DNA of 64,000 bases, from NCBI RefSeq assembly GCF_016757215.1, contig NZ_JAESIY010000004.1, positions 248,001 to 312,000 on the forward strand, read 5' to 3'. How positions within the stretch are numbered: position 1 is the first letter of the stretch; each line of letters begins with the position of its first letter. The notes below the pieces were generated by a model that was not told the origin of the DNA, ran no database searches, and saw only the letters and a list, made by a program, of their open reading frames with translations. Origin of the DNA: Fulvivirga sediminis. Its GTDB lineage: Bacteria > Bacteroidota > Bacteroidia > Cytophagales > Cyclobacteriaceae. The position numbers were made by a program, and so were the translations under genes. Of this stretch, positions 1 through 9,385 are shown piece by piece.

Positions 1-138
1 AATCCTCCGTTTTGGGAATCTTCTACAAGAAAAGAGCTGTAATCATTATGAGAAGGGCTTTCAAAGAAATATGAAAAGTCATTGATAATCAAATACTTAT
101 AATAAAAAGGTCGATTATTATTGGATGATTAGATTTTG

Positions 139-210
139 TAGCCCCGACAGGAATCGAACCTGTATCTGGAGTTTAGGAAACTCTTATTCTATCCATTGAA
201 CTACGGGGCC
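139..210 (-). tRNA. tRNA-Arg (anticodon CCT)
   Basis: The reverse complement folds as a cloverleaf of 72 nt. The acceptor stem closes with a G1-U72 wobble and the discriminator is A at 139. The anticodon loop reads TTCCTAA, giving anticodon CCT for the arginine codon AGG. The T-arm is a 5 bp stem around the loop TTCGATT. The 3' CCA is not encoded. The anticodon stem has one A-C mismatch at its base. Identity follows from the anticodon. Confidence 0.93.
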
Positions 211-295
211 GGCTTATTTAATGGATCGCAAAGTTAATGAAATTTTCTTTTAAGCCAAGTTAGAGACGTTTTTAGTAAAAAACCCAGTACCCTAT

Positions 296-347
296 AAAAA
301 GAATGTCATCCGAGGAGATAACGTTTTACCTCCTCTAGATGACGTTC
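296..347 (-). terminator. Rho-independent terminator of the 91-residue gene
   Basis: A long hairpin: a 10-nt arm at 301-310 pairs with 338-347 (one G-U), then a small bulge, then GAGGAG pairs with CTCCTC across a loop of about 12 nt. On the minus strand the stem is followed by TTTTT (296-300). It lies just downstream of the minus-strand gene ending at 391. A shorter ACCC/GGGT hairpin at 354-365 lies between the two. Confidence 0.7.
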
Positions 348-390
348 AACCTAAACCCAGGTGGGTATTTTTAATATCTTAAAAGCCTCT

Positions 391-666
391 TTAGGCTGTT
401 ATTCTCATATCTACTAAATCCTGACTAAACGAAATCTTTGCAATAACTTCTTTAGTGTGCATATCTGTGTAAAACAGCTGACCTCCATTCATTTCCACTT
501 CCAATCCAATCTCTTCAAAGATCTTTCCATACTCTATTTCCAGCTCCTCACAAGCCACCCAGCATATTGGTAGCTTTTCTACATGCTTAAAGGACTCTTC
601 TATAAGATCTCCTTGAGCTGAGTGAACAAAAAATTCTAAACGCGGATAGTTGTCTATTGATATCAT
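391..666 (-). CDS. Small hypothetical protein, 91 residues
   Basis: I do not recognise the family. The product is 91 residues, acidic, and has no signal peptide or membrane segment. It is a mixed alpha/beta sequence with a central helix rich in glutamate (CEELEIEYGKIFEEIG) and a strand pair near the C-terminus. A strong minus-strand terminator follows the stop codon, which supports a real single-gene transcription unit between tRNA-Arg and the divergent XRE regulator. The start is the first ATG of the frame. Confidence 0.6.
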   Translation of the reverse strand: MISIDNYPRLEFFVHSAQGDLIEESFKHVEKLPICWVACEELEIEYGKIFEEIGLEVEMNGGQLFYTDMHTKEVIAKISFSQDLVDMRITA

Positions 667-944
667 CTCGGTATTTAAGGTTTAGTTGATGAAATATACG
701 TTTTAGTGATTAATTACACTTCAAATAAACGCTATATAGAATTTTTATTCAACCAAATGTAAGTTTTTATACGTATTACTCAAAATATATATCGTATTTT
801 TAACCAAAATATTCTTCATTCCATTCATTTTTTTTCATAGTGTATCGGAAATGGAACAATAATATTTTTTCTTATATTTAAAATTCTAAATAGTTTATTT
901 TAGCAAAACTCACTATCATTAACTCTAATTAAGGTGTTATTACT

Positions 945-1385
945 TTGACGACTACTGCAAATAAAATTGCTTTTTTCCGCAAGAAGAAAGGGCTAACCCA
1001 GCATGACCTGCGAAATGAAGTATACAAGCGTATAGGTAAAAAATTCAGACAAGGAACTATATCTTCCTGGGAAAATGGTAAAACTGCCCCGGATATGGAT
1101 GTATTAAATGTACTGGCCAACATCCTGGATGTAAGCGTAAATGAACTATACGAAAAAACGAATAATCAAGAACCCACTTCTACGGCATCTTTAAAAGACA
1201 TCTCACTATATTTACAGGCATTAGGTAATATTCAGCGAGATTTTAATAAAGGTGAAAAGGAATCTGCCTATAACGACTTAAAAGAACTCACTCAAGAAAT
1301 TATTAGTGAACTTAGTGAGGTTCTAAATCAACATGAAAAAGTAGTCACTCAGCTTAAAGCTGTTAAAGAAATTATGCGTCTTTAA
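945..1385 (+). CDS. XRE-family transcriptional regulator with coiled-coil C-terminus
   Basis: A DNA-binding regulator of 146 residues. Residues about 6-68 form a Cro/C1-type helix-turn-helix: KIAFFRKKKGLTQHDL, then the recognition helix around TISSWENGKTAPD, then LANILDVSVNELYE. Residues 80-146 are helical and charged and look like a coiled-coil dimerisation tail. The start must be TTG at 945, preceded by an AAGG-like ribosome site, because the first HTH helix begins at residue 6 and no ATG lies between. It is divergent from the 91-residue gene and convergent with hflX. The target is unknown; autoregulation is typical for this family but not shown here. Confidence 0.85.
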   Translation: MTTTANKIAFFRKKKGLTQHDLRNEVYKRIGKKFRQGTISSWENGKTAPDMDVLNVLANILDVSVNELYEKTNNQEPTSTASLKDISLYLQALGNIQRDFNKGEKESAYNDLKELTQEIISELSEVLNQHEKVVTQLKAVKEIMRL

Positions 1386-1400
1386 TTAAAGACGACATAA

Positions 1401-2558
1401 TTACCATGTAACATCACTCAGAGAATTAGGATAAATCTGATAATGTTTATTTTTCGTTGCTATTAATATCTTCTCTCTAAGTTGATCTATGTTGATCTTC
1501 TTTTCGGCAGAGATGAAAACTCTCTCATCATCATTAGCAATATTAGCAATATGCATATTTTCCACTCCCTCTCTCACCTCATCTTCCAATAGATCCACTT
1601 TATTAAACACATAGATAGTGGGTTTATCAAGTGCCTCAAGCTCTTTCAATGTCTCTTTCACTACCTTGATATGATCTTCAAACGCAGGATGAGCCACATC
1701 TACCACATGTAATAATATATCTGCCTCTTTTACCTCTGCCAAGGTAGACTTAAAAGATTCTATAAGGTGATGAGGTAACTTGCGTATAAAACCTACCGTA
1801 TCTGATAATAAAAAAGGAATATTCTCAAAAACTACCTTTCTAACAGTAGCATCTACAGTAGCGAATAGCTTATCTTCTGCTTTTACATCACTCTTACTTA
1901 ATAGAGTCATTAAAGTAGATTTACCTACGTTTGTATAGCCCACTAGAGCCACTCTCACTATCCCACTTCTTGATTTTCGCTGTACCTCGTTTTGCTTTTC
2001 TATTTTCTCCAGCTTCTTCTTTAATACAGATATCTGATTCCTGATATTTCGCCTATCTGTTTCAATTTCTTTCTCACCAGCACCACCACGAGTACCTGTT
2101 CCTCCACGCTGCCTTTCCAAGTGAGTCCACATTCTGGTAAGCCTAGGCATAAGATACTGATACCTGGCCAGCTCTACTTGGGTTTTTGCTTGCGCAGTTT
2201 GGGCTCTATTAAGAAATATATCTAGGATCAATAAACTTCTGTCGTACAATTTGCAATTGAGCTCTCTCTCGAGGTTCCTCAACTGACTTGGCGATAAATC
2301 ATCGTCAAAAATAACAATATCAATATCTCTGCTAATGATATATTGCTTTATCTCTTCTAATTTACCTTTTCCTACAAAAGACTTTATATCAGGCTTATCC
2401 AATTTTTGGATAAAGACTTTCTCCGTAGTAATATGTGCCGTAGAAGCTAAAAATGCCAACTCATCCAGGTGTTCATTAATAATCACCTCGTCAAGCCCTT
2501 TTTCCGCTACAGTTACCAGCACACCCTTCTCATCTTTATTTCTACTCACTGTATCCAT
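1401..2558 (-). CDS. hflX: Ribosome-associated GTPase HflX
   Basis: HflX binds the 50S subunit and splits stalled or stress-damaged ribosomes. At 385 residues it has family length. The N-terminal HflX domain (about 15-190) contains FVGKGKLEEI and the typical glycine-rich segment ERQRGGTGTRGGAGEKEIE. The G domain follows: P-loop GYTNVGKSTL, switch II DTVGFIRKLPHHLIESF and NKVD for guanine recognition. A coiled stretch (about 185-215) links the two. It is a single gene convergent with the XRE regulator, with only 15 bases between their ends. Confidence 0.96.
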   Translation of the reverse strand: MDTVSRNKDEKGVLVTVAEKGLDEVIINEHLDELAFLASTAHITTEKVFIQKLDKPDIKSFVGKGKLEEIKQYIISRDIDIVIFDDDLSPSQLRNLERELNCKLYDRSLLILDIFLNRAQTAQAKTQVELARYQYLMPRLTRMWTHLERQRGGTGTRGGAGEKEIETDRRNIRNQISVLKKKLEKIEKQNEVQRKSRSGIVRVALVGYTNVGKSTLMTLLSKSDVKAEDKLFATVDATVRKVVFENIPFLLSDTVGFIRKLPHHLIESFKSTLAEVKEADILLHVVDVAHPAFEDHIKVVKETLKELEALDKPTIYVFNKVDLLEDEVREGVENMHIANIANDDERVFISAEKKINIDQLREKILIATKNKHYQIYPNSLSDVTW

Positions 2559-2764
2559 ATTCTATTAAAGATAATAATAATTTAATTTACAATATTAGGG
2601 AATATGTTTAACTTAAATAATATTACAGGATGCTTACGCTCATGTAAGAAATGGTTACTTAAAAAACAATTTTGATATAAAACTAAAATAAGTTTTCCCT
2701 CAATTCAAATTTATAGAATAACGCGAGGAAATTTATTTAGTTTAAAGAATTACTAGCTGGTGGA

Positions 2765-3871
2765 ATGAAGGTTGCTATTGTATTAAACACATCTTGGAAT
2801 GTCTATAACTTCAGAATGAATCTGATCAAAGCATTACAAGAGCAAAATCATACGGTATATGTTGTCGCTCCGGTGGATGACTACACGCATAAGATCAAAG
2901 AGGCTGGATGTATTTTCCATCCGGTTAAAATGGATAGCCGAGGCGCTAATCCAATCAAAGATTTTGCTTTATTTCTAGAACTAAGGGGTATTTATAAAGA
3001 AATTCAGCCTGACATCATATTGCACTACACTATAAAACCAAACATCTATGGTACCATGGCTGCTGCGTCTTTAAAATTCCCAGCCATAAACAACGTATGT
3101 GGGCTAGGAACTGTGTTTTTACAAAAAGGCATAGTGTCTTCAATTGCCTTATTGATGTATAAAATTGCCTTCAGGTTCCCTAAAAAAGTGTTCTTTCAAA
3201 ACCACCATGACTATGATTTATTTATAGAAAAGAAACTCATAAAAAAAGGGATAAGTGATGTAATTCCAGGATCAGGAATTGACTTAACCCACTTCCCTCC
3301 TATGGCCTTTCAGAGAAATACTCCATTTACGTTCCTCCTCATCTCAAGACTTATTCATGATAAAGGCGTCATAGAATTTATAAATGCCGTAAAACAGTTA
3401 AAAAAATCCGGGCTCAATGCTCGCTTCCAAATATTAGGAGCGAAAGACCCAGAACACAAGAGAGGCATTAAAACTGAAATCATCGACGAGTGGATAACCT
3501 CAAACACCATTGAGTATCTAGGCACCACCAATGATGTAAGGTTTTTTATAAAAAATGCAGATTGCATCGTATTACCCTCATATAGAGAAGGGACTCCCAG
3601 AACCTTGCTAGAAGCAGCCAGTTCTGCCAAGCCTATAATAGCCACGGACGTACCAGGATGTAACAACGTAGTTGAAAATAATTATAATGGTTTCTTATGT
3701 GAACTCAAAAATGCAGATGATCTTGCTCTAAAAATGCATAATATGAGCGTTTTAACAGACAAAGAAATAGAAACCTTCGGCGTAAACGGAAGGAAAAAGG
3801 TCGAAAAGGAGTTTAGCGAGCAAATAGTTATTGACAGATACCTAAAATCCATAGCAGAATTTAATAGATAA
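2765..3871 (+). CDS. Glycosyltransferase family 4 (PglA-like)
   Basis: A cytoplasmic sugar transferase of 368 residues with the GT-B fold. The N-terminal half has the GT4 acceptor-domain pattern (VAIVLNTSWNVYNFR, then PDIILHYTIKPNIYG, then NNVCGLGTVF). The C-terminal half has the sugar-nucleotide signature with an E-x7-E motif in EGTPRTLLEAASSAKP. This start of the protein resembles PglA/CapM-type enzymes that add the second sugar to an undecaprenyl-linked monosaccharide. It opens the exopolysaccharide block, upstream of rfbC and the export genes. The exact donor sugar cannot be read from the sequence. Confidence 0.88.
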   Translation: MKVAIVLNTSWNVYNFRMNLIKALQEQNHTVYVVAPVDDYTHKIKEAGCIFHPVKMDSRGANPIKDFALFLELRGIYKEIQPDIILHYTIKPNIYGTMAAASLKFPAINNVCGLGTVFLQKGIVSSIALLMYKIAFRFPKKVFFQNHHDYDLFIEKKLIKKGISDVIPGSGIDLTHFPPMAFQRNTPFTFLLISRLIHDKGVIEFINAVKQLKKSGLNARFQILGAKDPEHKRGIKTEIIDEWITSNTIEYLGTTNDVRFFIKNADCIVLPSYREGTPRTLLEAASSAKPIIATDVPGCNNVVENNYNGFLCELKNADDLALKMHNMSVLTDKEIETFGVNGRKKVEKEFSEQIVIDRYLKSIAEFNR

Positions 3872-3941
3872 GCTTTAATTCTCAGAACTCTAATGCTAAC
3901 TTAGAGGTTTATTGTGTACTAATCGATAAACTAATCCACCA

Positions 3942-4487
3942 ATGACCATTAAAGAAACCGGCATATCTGGCCTATATGAAATACATCCAAGCATTTTTAA
4001 TGATGACAGAGGTTTTTTCTTCGAATCTTACAATGAGAAAAAATTAAGCGAATCTGGAATAAATTACAATTTTGTTCAAGACAACCAGTCATTCTCTAAA
4101 AAAAATGTCATTCGAGGGCTGCATCTGCAACATGCCCCTTATGCTCAGGCTAAACTTGTAAGAGTTGTAACAGGGAAGGTGCTAGATGTTGTAGTAGACT
4201 TACGTCCCGACTCCAAAACTTACAAGCAAGTATATTATTGCTTACTGGAAAGTGATAAAAACAATGCCCTAATGGTACCTGATGGTTTTGCTCATGGCTT
4301 TGCGGCACTGGAAGACAGCATTTTCAGTTATAAATGCAGTAACCTCTATCATAAAGAATCTGAAAGTGGTATTATTTATAATGACACTGATTTAAATATT
4401 GATTGGCAAGTAAGCACACCTATTGTTTCAGATAAGGACCTAGAACTACCAACTTTAGCTGAATTTGAAAAGGCTGTTTTAAATTAA
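3942..4487 (+). CDS. rfbC: dTDP-4-dehydrorhamnose 3,5-epimerase
   Basis: RfbC (RmlC) converts dTDP-4-keto-6-deoxyglucose to dTDP-4-keto-L-rhamnose. The 181-residue length is standard. Diagnostic cupin motifs are present: GFFFESYNEKKL, RGLHLQ with the active-site histidine, KLVRVVTGKVLDVVVDLRPDS and PDGFAHGFAAL. The other rhamnose genes (rfbA, rfbB, rfbD) are not in the window, so they lie elsewhere or upstream in the biosynthetic cluster. It sits 13 bases before the Wza-like lipoprotein gene. Confidence 0.94.
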   Translation: MTIKETGISGLYEIHPSIFNDDRGFFFESYNEKKLSESGINYNFVQDNQSFSKKNVIRGLHLQHAPYAQAKLVRVVTGKVLDVVVDLRPDSKTYKQVYYCLLESDKNNALMVPDGFAHGFAALEDSIFSYKCSNLYHKESESGIIYNDTDLNIDWQVSTPIVSDKDLELPTLAEFEKAVLN

Positions 4488-4500
4488 CTAGCGCAACAAT

Positions 4501-5268
4501 TTGAAGAACTTATTTTTTTTCGGAGTCATTCTTACCTTGTGCTCATGTGGAGCCTCTAAGAACACCGTAATGTTCAAAGAATATGACAATAAGCTTTCAA
4601 AGCTCAACGAAGAGGTTTTAAAAGCAGAAAGTAACTATGTCATAGAGTGTAATGACTACCTTAAGCTTTCCGTTTACACCCAAAACGGAGAGCAACTTAT
4701 TGACCCTGAAAATCAATTAACCCAGACAGGAAAATCTTCAGAAAGCAATACAGCATCACCCACTGCAGGCATTAAGTACTTAGTAAATGTGGATGGCTTT
4801 GTCAAATTCCCTATGTTAGAGCCTTTAATGTTACAAGGTTTTTCCATAGCTGATGCAGAACAAATTATTGCAAAAAAGTACGCTAAGTTTTATACAGAAC
4901 CTTTTGTAAGATTAACTTTTCTAAACAAAAGAGTAACCTTACTCGGCTCAGATCAGGGTGGAGAAGTAATCCCTTTAGAGAATGAAAATTTAAAAGTAAC
5001 TGAGATAATTGCTCTTTCTAAATCCATCAAAGAAACAGCTAAAGTCAATAATATCAGGTTACTAAGAGGAGAAGAAGTATATTTGATTAATTTATCTACC
5101 ATAGACGGGTACTTAAAGTCAAACATGATAGTACAAAACGGAGACATTATCTACATTGAACCATTGAAAAAGCCATTTACTGAGTTTATCAGAGACAATG
5201 GCCCCATAATTTCAATTTTAAGCAGTGTAGCATCTCTAGTAGCTGTAATAATCAGCCTTAATAATTAA
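4501..5268 (+). CDS. Polysaccharide export outer-membrane lipoprotein (Wza-like)
   Basis: This is the outer-membrane part of the capsule/EPS exporter, 255 residues, shorter than E. coli Wza. It starts with TTG at 4501; the following residues form a lipoprotein signal with the acylated cysteine at about Cys16 (LTLCSCGAS). A poly_export domain lies at about 45-130 (YVIECNDYLKLSVY to YTEPFVRLTFLN), followed by a SLBB-like segment (VTLLG to GDIIYIEPLKKP). A hydrophobic C-terminal helix (about 235-253) could span the outer membrane. It is directly followed, with a one-base gap, by the Wzc-like kinase. Confidence 0.88.
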   Translation: MKNLFFFGVILTLCSCGASKNTVMFKEYDNKLSKLNEEVLKAESNYVIECNDYLKLSVYTQNGEQLIDPENQLTQTGKSSESNTASPTAGIKYLVNVDGFVKFPMLEPLMLQGFSIADAEQIIAKKYAKFYTEPFVRLTFLNKRVTLLGSDQGGEVIPLENENLKVTEIIALSKSIKETAKVNNIRLLRGEEVYLINLSTIDGYLKSNMIVQNGDIIYIEPLKKPFTEFIRDNGPIISILSSVASLVAVIISLNN

Positions 5269-5269
5269 C

Positions 5270-7609
5270 GTGGAAAAGGAATCTAACAAATCTTTAGAAG
5301 CTTTTGACCAAGATAAAGCATATGCAGTATTCAGAAAAAGTATAATCTGGATAATGCTTATACTCCTTACCACCAATGTTATCGCCTACCTCTATGTAAG
5401 ATGGACCAAACCTCTGTATGAGTCTCAATCAGAATTAAAATTAGATGTAAAATCAGAAGCTTCCGAATTAGGTCTGCCGGGCATTAACGACAATTCAAAT
5501 ATCAATGTCATTTCTGGCGAAATCGAACTACTCAAATCACGACTTTTCTTCGATAAAGTTATCCAAACCATTGATTTAAGCATTAGCTATTACACCTCTG
5601 GTAATGTACTTATAGACGAGAAATTTAGAACTTCCCCTTTTGTTGTTTCTTACACTTTAAAAGATCCATCGCTCTATGACAGAAGGATTTATCTGAAAAT
5701 TCTTGATGATAAAAACTACACGATCAACTTCACAGGCTCTGAAAACGAAGATTATGACCAAAAATATCGCTTTGACCAGAAAGTAAGTACTGAGCTCATA
5801 GATTTGAGCATATCTCTCACCAATTATTACGAGCCTAAGGGTGATCAAAATTTCTTTTTTGTTATAAACAGCAAAGAAGCCCAGATTCAATATTTGGCTA
5901 GAAACATTTCTGTTGAACCTCTAAACCTCCAGGCTAATACTATTAAGGTAGGATTTAGAGATTATAATCCACAAAAGGCGAAGGACCTTGTAAACGCTAT
6001 CGACACACTCTACCTTAACTATACAGAACAAGAAAAAAACCTTGAAAATAATCAAAAGATAGAGTGGCTAAATAAAGAGCTGAGACAAATAGAAATGCAC
6101 CTTGAGGGCTATGAAAATTATTTTGAAAACTTCACTATTGAGAACAGAACGAATGACCTTGACAATGATCTTAGGCAAACTATAATGCTCATAAACATGC
6201 TCGATTCACAAAAATATGAGCTTAACAAAAAAATAAATATAACGGCTGACTTACTTACCAAAGTAAAAAATGAATCGAGCGAAGAGCTTCTTAACAACAA
6301 TTTAAGTGCTTTTCCTATATCCTTTCAAGATAAGCTTCATGAACTTCAGGATTTGGTCAAGAAAAAGAAAAACATTCAGCTCTCTTACAGTGACAGTACC
6401 TACGCGGTAAAAAGAGTGAATTTACAAATTGCGGAGCTCCAAAACAGTTTAACATCACACCTTGAAAGCCTTAAAGAAAACTATCAGAAAGACTTAATCC
6501 GCCTCAACGATAGACAAAGCAGATTAAAACAGGATTTTGCCAAATTACCTGAAAAAAGCACTGAATATAACAAAAACGAGCGTTTCTTTAATCTATATGA
6601 AGAATTTTACCTCTCTTTGATGCAAAGCAAAGCCCAGTATCAAATTGCTCAAGCAGGTACTACCACAGACTTCAAAATCCTATCACCGGCTTTCATACCC
6701 TCCATTCCCATTTCTCCCAATGTGAGAATTATCCAAGGAATAGGCATGGTTACCGGACTTGTGCTAAGCTTTATTTTTGTGATGCTGAGATATGTTCTTC
6801 ATAATCGTATAAACGGAGTAAAAGAGCTTGAAAGACTCACCAACGCACCAATACTTGGCAGTGTACCTAAAAGCCAGGAGAAAATAGTTGAAACTCAGCT
6901 AATCATCAACAAAAGACCTAAGTCGGCTGTAAGCGAATCTTTAAGAACCATAAGAACCAATATTGAATTTCTTATCCCAAAAAATAAGAAGAAGGTTATT
7001 GCTGTAACTTCCACGGTTAGTGGAGAGGGTAAAACTTTCATTTCTGTTAACCTAAGTGGTATAATAGCTGCCTCTAAAAAGAAGGTAATAGTTTTAGACT
7101 TAGATATGCGCAAACCACGGGTTCACTCAGCATTCAATAGAGAAGAGTCATCCAAAGGCGTTAGCACCATTTTAATAGATAGACATACAATAGCAGAATC
7201 TATCCAAAAATCCGAAATCGAAAATCTGGACTTTATCCCATCAGGCCCTACCCCTCCAAATCCATCAGAATTGTTAATTAATGGCGAATTCGATCAGCTC
7301 TTGGAGGAATTAAAGCTACACTATGATGTAATAGTGCTAGACACACCTCCGGTAGGTTTAGTTACTGATGGCGTTATTGCTATGAAAAAAGCCGATCTAA
7401 GTCTGTATATTGTTAGATCAAATTATTCAAAAAAAATCTTTATGAACACCTTAAACAAACTGGTTAAGGTAAATAACTTTAATAACTTGGCCGTAATCAT
7501 GAATGCTACTTCAATAGTAGGAGCCAGAAGCTATGGTTATGGTTATTATGAAGAAAAACCAAAAGGGTTCATTAACAAAATAAAGCACGCATTCATAAAA
7601 GGTGTTTAA
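5270..7609 (+). CDS. Polysaccharide co-polymerase / tyrosine autokinase (Wzc-like BY-kinase)
   Basis: An inner-membrane regulator of polysaccharide chain length and export, 779 residues, starting with GTG at 5270. TM1 is at about 25-45, followed by a Wzz-type periplasmic domain with a long coiled coil (about 250-440) and TM2 at about 490-515. The cytoplasmic kinase has Walker A STVSGEGKT (Lys588), Walker A' VIVLDLDMRKP and Walker B DVIVLDTPPVG. The C-terminus carries a tyrosine-rich stretch (RSYGYGYYEE), the usual autophosphorylation cluster. Its last 8 bases overlap the PHP phosphatase gene, the expected antagonist. Confidence 0.93.
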   Translation: MEKESNKSLEAFDQDKAYAVFRKSIIWIMLILLTTNVIAYLYVRWTKPLYESQSELKLDVKSEASELGLPGINDNSNINVISGEIELLKSRLFFDKVIQTIDLSISYYTSGNVLIDEKFRTSPFVVSYTLKDPSLYDRRIYLKILDDKNYTINFTGSENEDYDQKYRFDQKVSTELIDLSISLTNYYEPKGDQNFFFVINSKEAQIQYLARNISVEPLNLQANTIKVGFRDYNPQKAKDLVNAIDTLYLNYTEQEKNLENNQKIEWLNKELRQIEMHLEGYENYFENFTIENRTNDLDNDLRQTIMLINMLDSQKYELNKKINITADLLTKVKNESSEELLNNNLSAFPISFQDKLHELQDLVKKKKNIQLSYSDSTYAVKRVNLQIAELQNSLTSHLESLKENYQKDLIRLNDRQSRLKQDFAKLPEKSTEYNKNERFFNLYEEFYLSLMQSKAQYQIAQAGTTTDFKILSPAFIPSIPISPNVRIIQGIGMVTGLVLSFIFVMLRYVLHNRINGVKELERLTNAPILGSVPKSQEKIVETQLIINKRPKSAVSESLRTIRTNIEFLIPKNKKKVIAVTSTVSGEGKTFISVNLSGIIAASKKKVIVLDLDMRKPRVHSAFNREESSKGVSTILIDRHTIAESIQKSEIENLDFIPSGPTPPNPSELLINGEFDQLLEELKLHYDVIVLDTPPVGLVTDGVIAMKKADLSLYIVRSNYSKKIFMNTLNKLVKVNNFNNLAVIMNATSIVGARSYGYGYYEEKPKGFINKIKHAFIKGV

Positions 7610-8333
7610 CATATTCAAAAAGAAAAATACTAGCCCTAAAAAGTTTCTTAAAACGGATCTTCACTCTCACTTACTGCCACAGTTAGATGATGGTGTAGAG
7701 AGTTTCTCAGAAGCATTAGAAATCATTAAAGGTCTCAAAAGCTTAGGATATAATAAAATCATAACAACCCCACATGTGATGTATGATTTCTATGATAATA
7801 CACCTGAGACCATTTTGGATCAACTCAAGTCCTTACAAAAGGAAATCCAAGAGAATGAGATAGATATAGACTTGCAGGCCAGTGCCGAATATTATTTAGA
7901 TGAAAACCTAGTCGAAATGGTTTCTAAAAAACCGGAAAAGCTCCTCACCTTCGGCGACAACTATTTCCTTTTTGAAACCTCGTTTATGAATGAGCCGTTT
8001 TACCTTCAAGAATTCATTTTTGAAGCCAAATCAAAAGGACTAAACCCAATTATGGCACATCCGGAACGCTACGCTTATATTCATAGCGATTTTTCTAAAA
8101 TAGAAGACCTCATTAATAGAGGGGTACTCATGCAAGTGAACATCAATTCCTTCTCAGGCTACTATTCTAAAGAAGTGAAAAAGACTGCTGAAAAATTAGT
8201 AGACAAAGGCTTAGTACATTTCATCGGTAGTGATTGCCATAACCTTAAGCACTTTGCCGTAATGCAAAAATCAGTGACTGAGAAATATTATAAAAAGGCG
8301 TTAGATTTGCCACTACTAAACGAGCGTCTATAA
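7602..8333 (+). CDS. PHP-type protein-tyrosine phosphatase (CpsB/YwqE family)
   Basis: A manganese-dependent phosphatase of 243 residues that would dephosphorylate the neighbouring BY-kinase. PHP metal-ligand motifs are all visible: DLHSHLLPQLDDGVES, TTPHVM, SAEYYLDEN, AHPERY and GSDCHN. It starts at GTG 7602 inside the end of the kinase gene (8-base overlap), so translation is probably coupled. The stop codon overlaps the ATG of the epimerase gene at 8333. The kinase-phosphatase pairing makes the role firm; a separate sugar-phosphatase role is unlikely. Confidence 0.92.
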   Translation: MFNIFKKKNTSPKKFLKTDLHSHLLPQLDDGVESFSEALEIIKGLKSLGYNKIITTPHVMYDFYDNTPETILDQLKSLQKEIQENEIDIDLQASAEYYLDENLVEMVSKKPEKLLTFGDNYFLFETSFMNEPFYLQEFIFEAKSKGLNPIMAHPERYAYIHSDFSKIEDLINRGVLMQVNINSFSGYYSKEVKKTAEKLVDKGLVHFIGSDCHNLKHFAVMQKSVTEKYYKKALDLPLLNERL

Positions 8334-9313
8334 TGATTTTAGTAACAGGAGCCAACGGCCTGGTAGGTAGTTATGTATGCAGAATGCTCTTACAACGCAA
8401 ACTGCCCTTTATTGGTTTGGTAAGAAAAACTAGTGATCTCAGCCTCTTAAGTGATATCAAAGACTCCATTCAGCTAGAGCATGGTGATTTGAGAAACCCT
8501 CAAGAGCTAGAGCCTATCATAGAAAAAGTAAATATTATTATTCATTGTGCCGCTATAGTTTCTTACTCTCCCAAAGAAAAAGACAAGATATATAGAGTTA
8601 ATGTAGAAGGCACTGAAAACCTTGTCAACCTATCATTATCAGCAAACATAGAATACTTTATTCATCTCAGTTCTGTAGCTGCTATTGGCAGATCCAAACC
8701 CTCCGGTACTATTGATGAATCTGAAAAATGGGATAATGGAGCTTGGTCTACCCGCTACGCAGAAACTAAATATCAAGCGGAATTAGAAGTATGGAGAGGT
8801 ATGGCAGAAGGGCTAAATGCTGTCATTTTAAACCCATCTCTTATACTTGGCCCTGGTGACTGGGAAAAAAGTAGTGCTAAGCTGATAAAATATGTATGGG
8901 ATGAAAAGCCATTCTATACTGAAGGGACTTTAAACTATGTTGATCTCAGGGATGTTGTAAACATAATAATAAAAATGCTCGACACCCGTTTAAGTGGAAG
9001 CAGATATATTCTTAACGGAGGAGCTCTGAGCTATAAAGATTTTTTCGAGTTAACGGCAGAAAAAATGAACAAAAAAGCGCCAAATATAAAAGCAGGAAAA
9101 TGGATGACCATGACAGCGCTAATTCTGCAGAAAATAAAATCGTTATTCTCTAGTAAAGAGCCCGTTATAACCAAAGAGACAGCGAGACTTAGTAAAAACA
9201 AAATATACTTTGATAATAGCAAGATCAAGAGTGAACTAAATTATACCTTTGTGCCTCTTTCTGATACCATTGATTGGATCTGCGAGTTTTATTTGAAGAA
9301 GAATACAAATTAA
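8333..9313 (+). CDS. NAD(P)-dependent sugar epimerase/dehydratase (extended SDR)
   Basis: An extended short-chain dehydrogenase of 326 residues. The nucleotide-binding motif is VTGANGLVGSYV at the N-terminus, followed by HCAAIVSY. The catalytic residues are the serine in HLSSVAAIG and YAETK (YxxxK). It is the last gene of the exopolysaccharide block, starting at ATG 8333 in a one-base overlap with the phosphatase stop. A role in nucleotide-sugar or dihydroflavonol-reductase-like chemistry cannot be separated; the neighbourhood favours nucleotide-sugar metabolism. A terminator-like hairpin follows. Confidence 0.87.
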   Translation: MILVTGANGLVGSYVCRMLLQRKLPFIGLVRKTSDLSLLSDIKDSIQLEHGDLRNPQELEPIIEKVNIIIHCAAIVSYSPKEKDKIYRVNVEGTENLVNLSLSANIEYFIHLSSVAAIGRSKPSGTIDESEKWDNGAWSTRYAETKYQAELEVWRGMAEGLNAVILNPSLILGPGDWEKSSAKLIKYVWDEKPFYTEGTLNYVDLRDVVNIIIKMLDTRLSGSRYILNGGALSYKDFFELTAEKMNKKAPNIKAGKWMTMTALILQKIKSLFSSKEPVITKETARLSKNKIYFDNSKIKSELNYTFVPLSDTIDWICEFYLKKNTN

Positions 9314-9323
9314 AATGCACCTT

Positions 9324-9356
9324 TAATCTTTTTTAAAAAAAAAGATTATTTTATTT
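9324..9356 (+). terminator. Terminator after the exopolysaccharide block
   Basis: An 11-bp A/T-dominated inverted repeat (TAATCTTTTTT at 9324-9334 against AAAAAAGATTA at 9338-9348), then TTTTATTT on the plus strand. It lies 10 bases after the epimerase stop codon and separates the polysaccharide genes from the TPR operon. Confidence 0.5.
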
Positions 9357-9385
9357 AAATTGTTTAAACTTTTCGAGGAGATTGA

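Noticed and set aside
1-138. Possible 3' end of a gene running into the window from the left
   Set aside because: All three plus-strand frames stop within 85 bases, and none has recognisable protein features, so I cannot choose one.
2765-9313. A complete capsule/EPS biosynthesis cluster
   Set aside because: Only one glycosyltransferase and rfbC are present, with no polymerase, flippase or initiating sugar-phosphate transferase, so this is only an export and regulation block.
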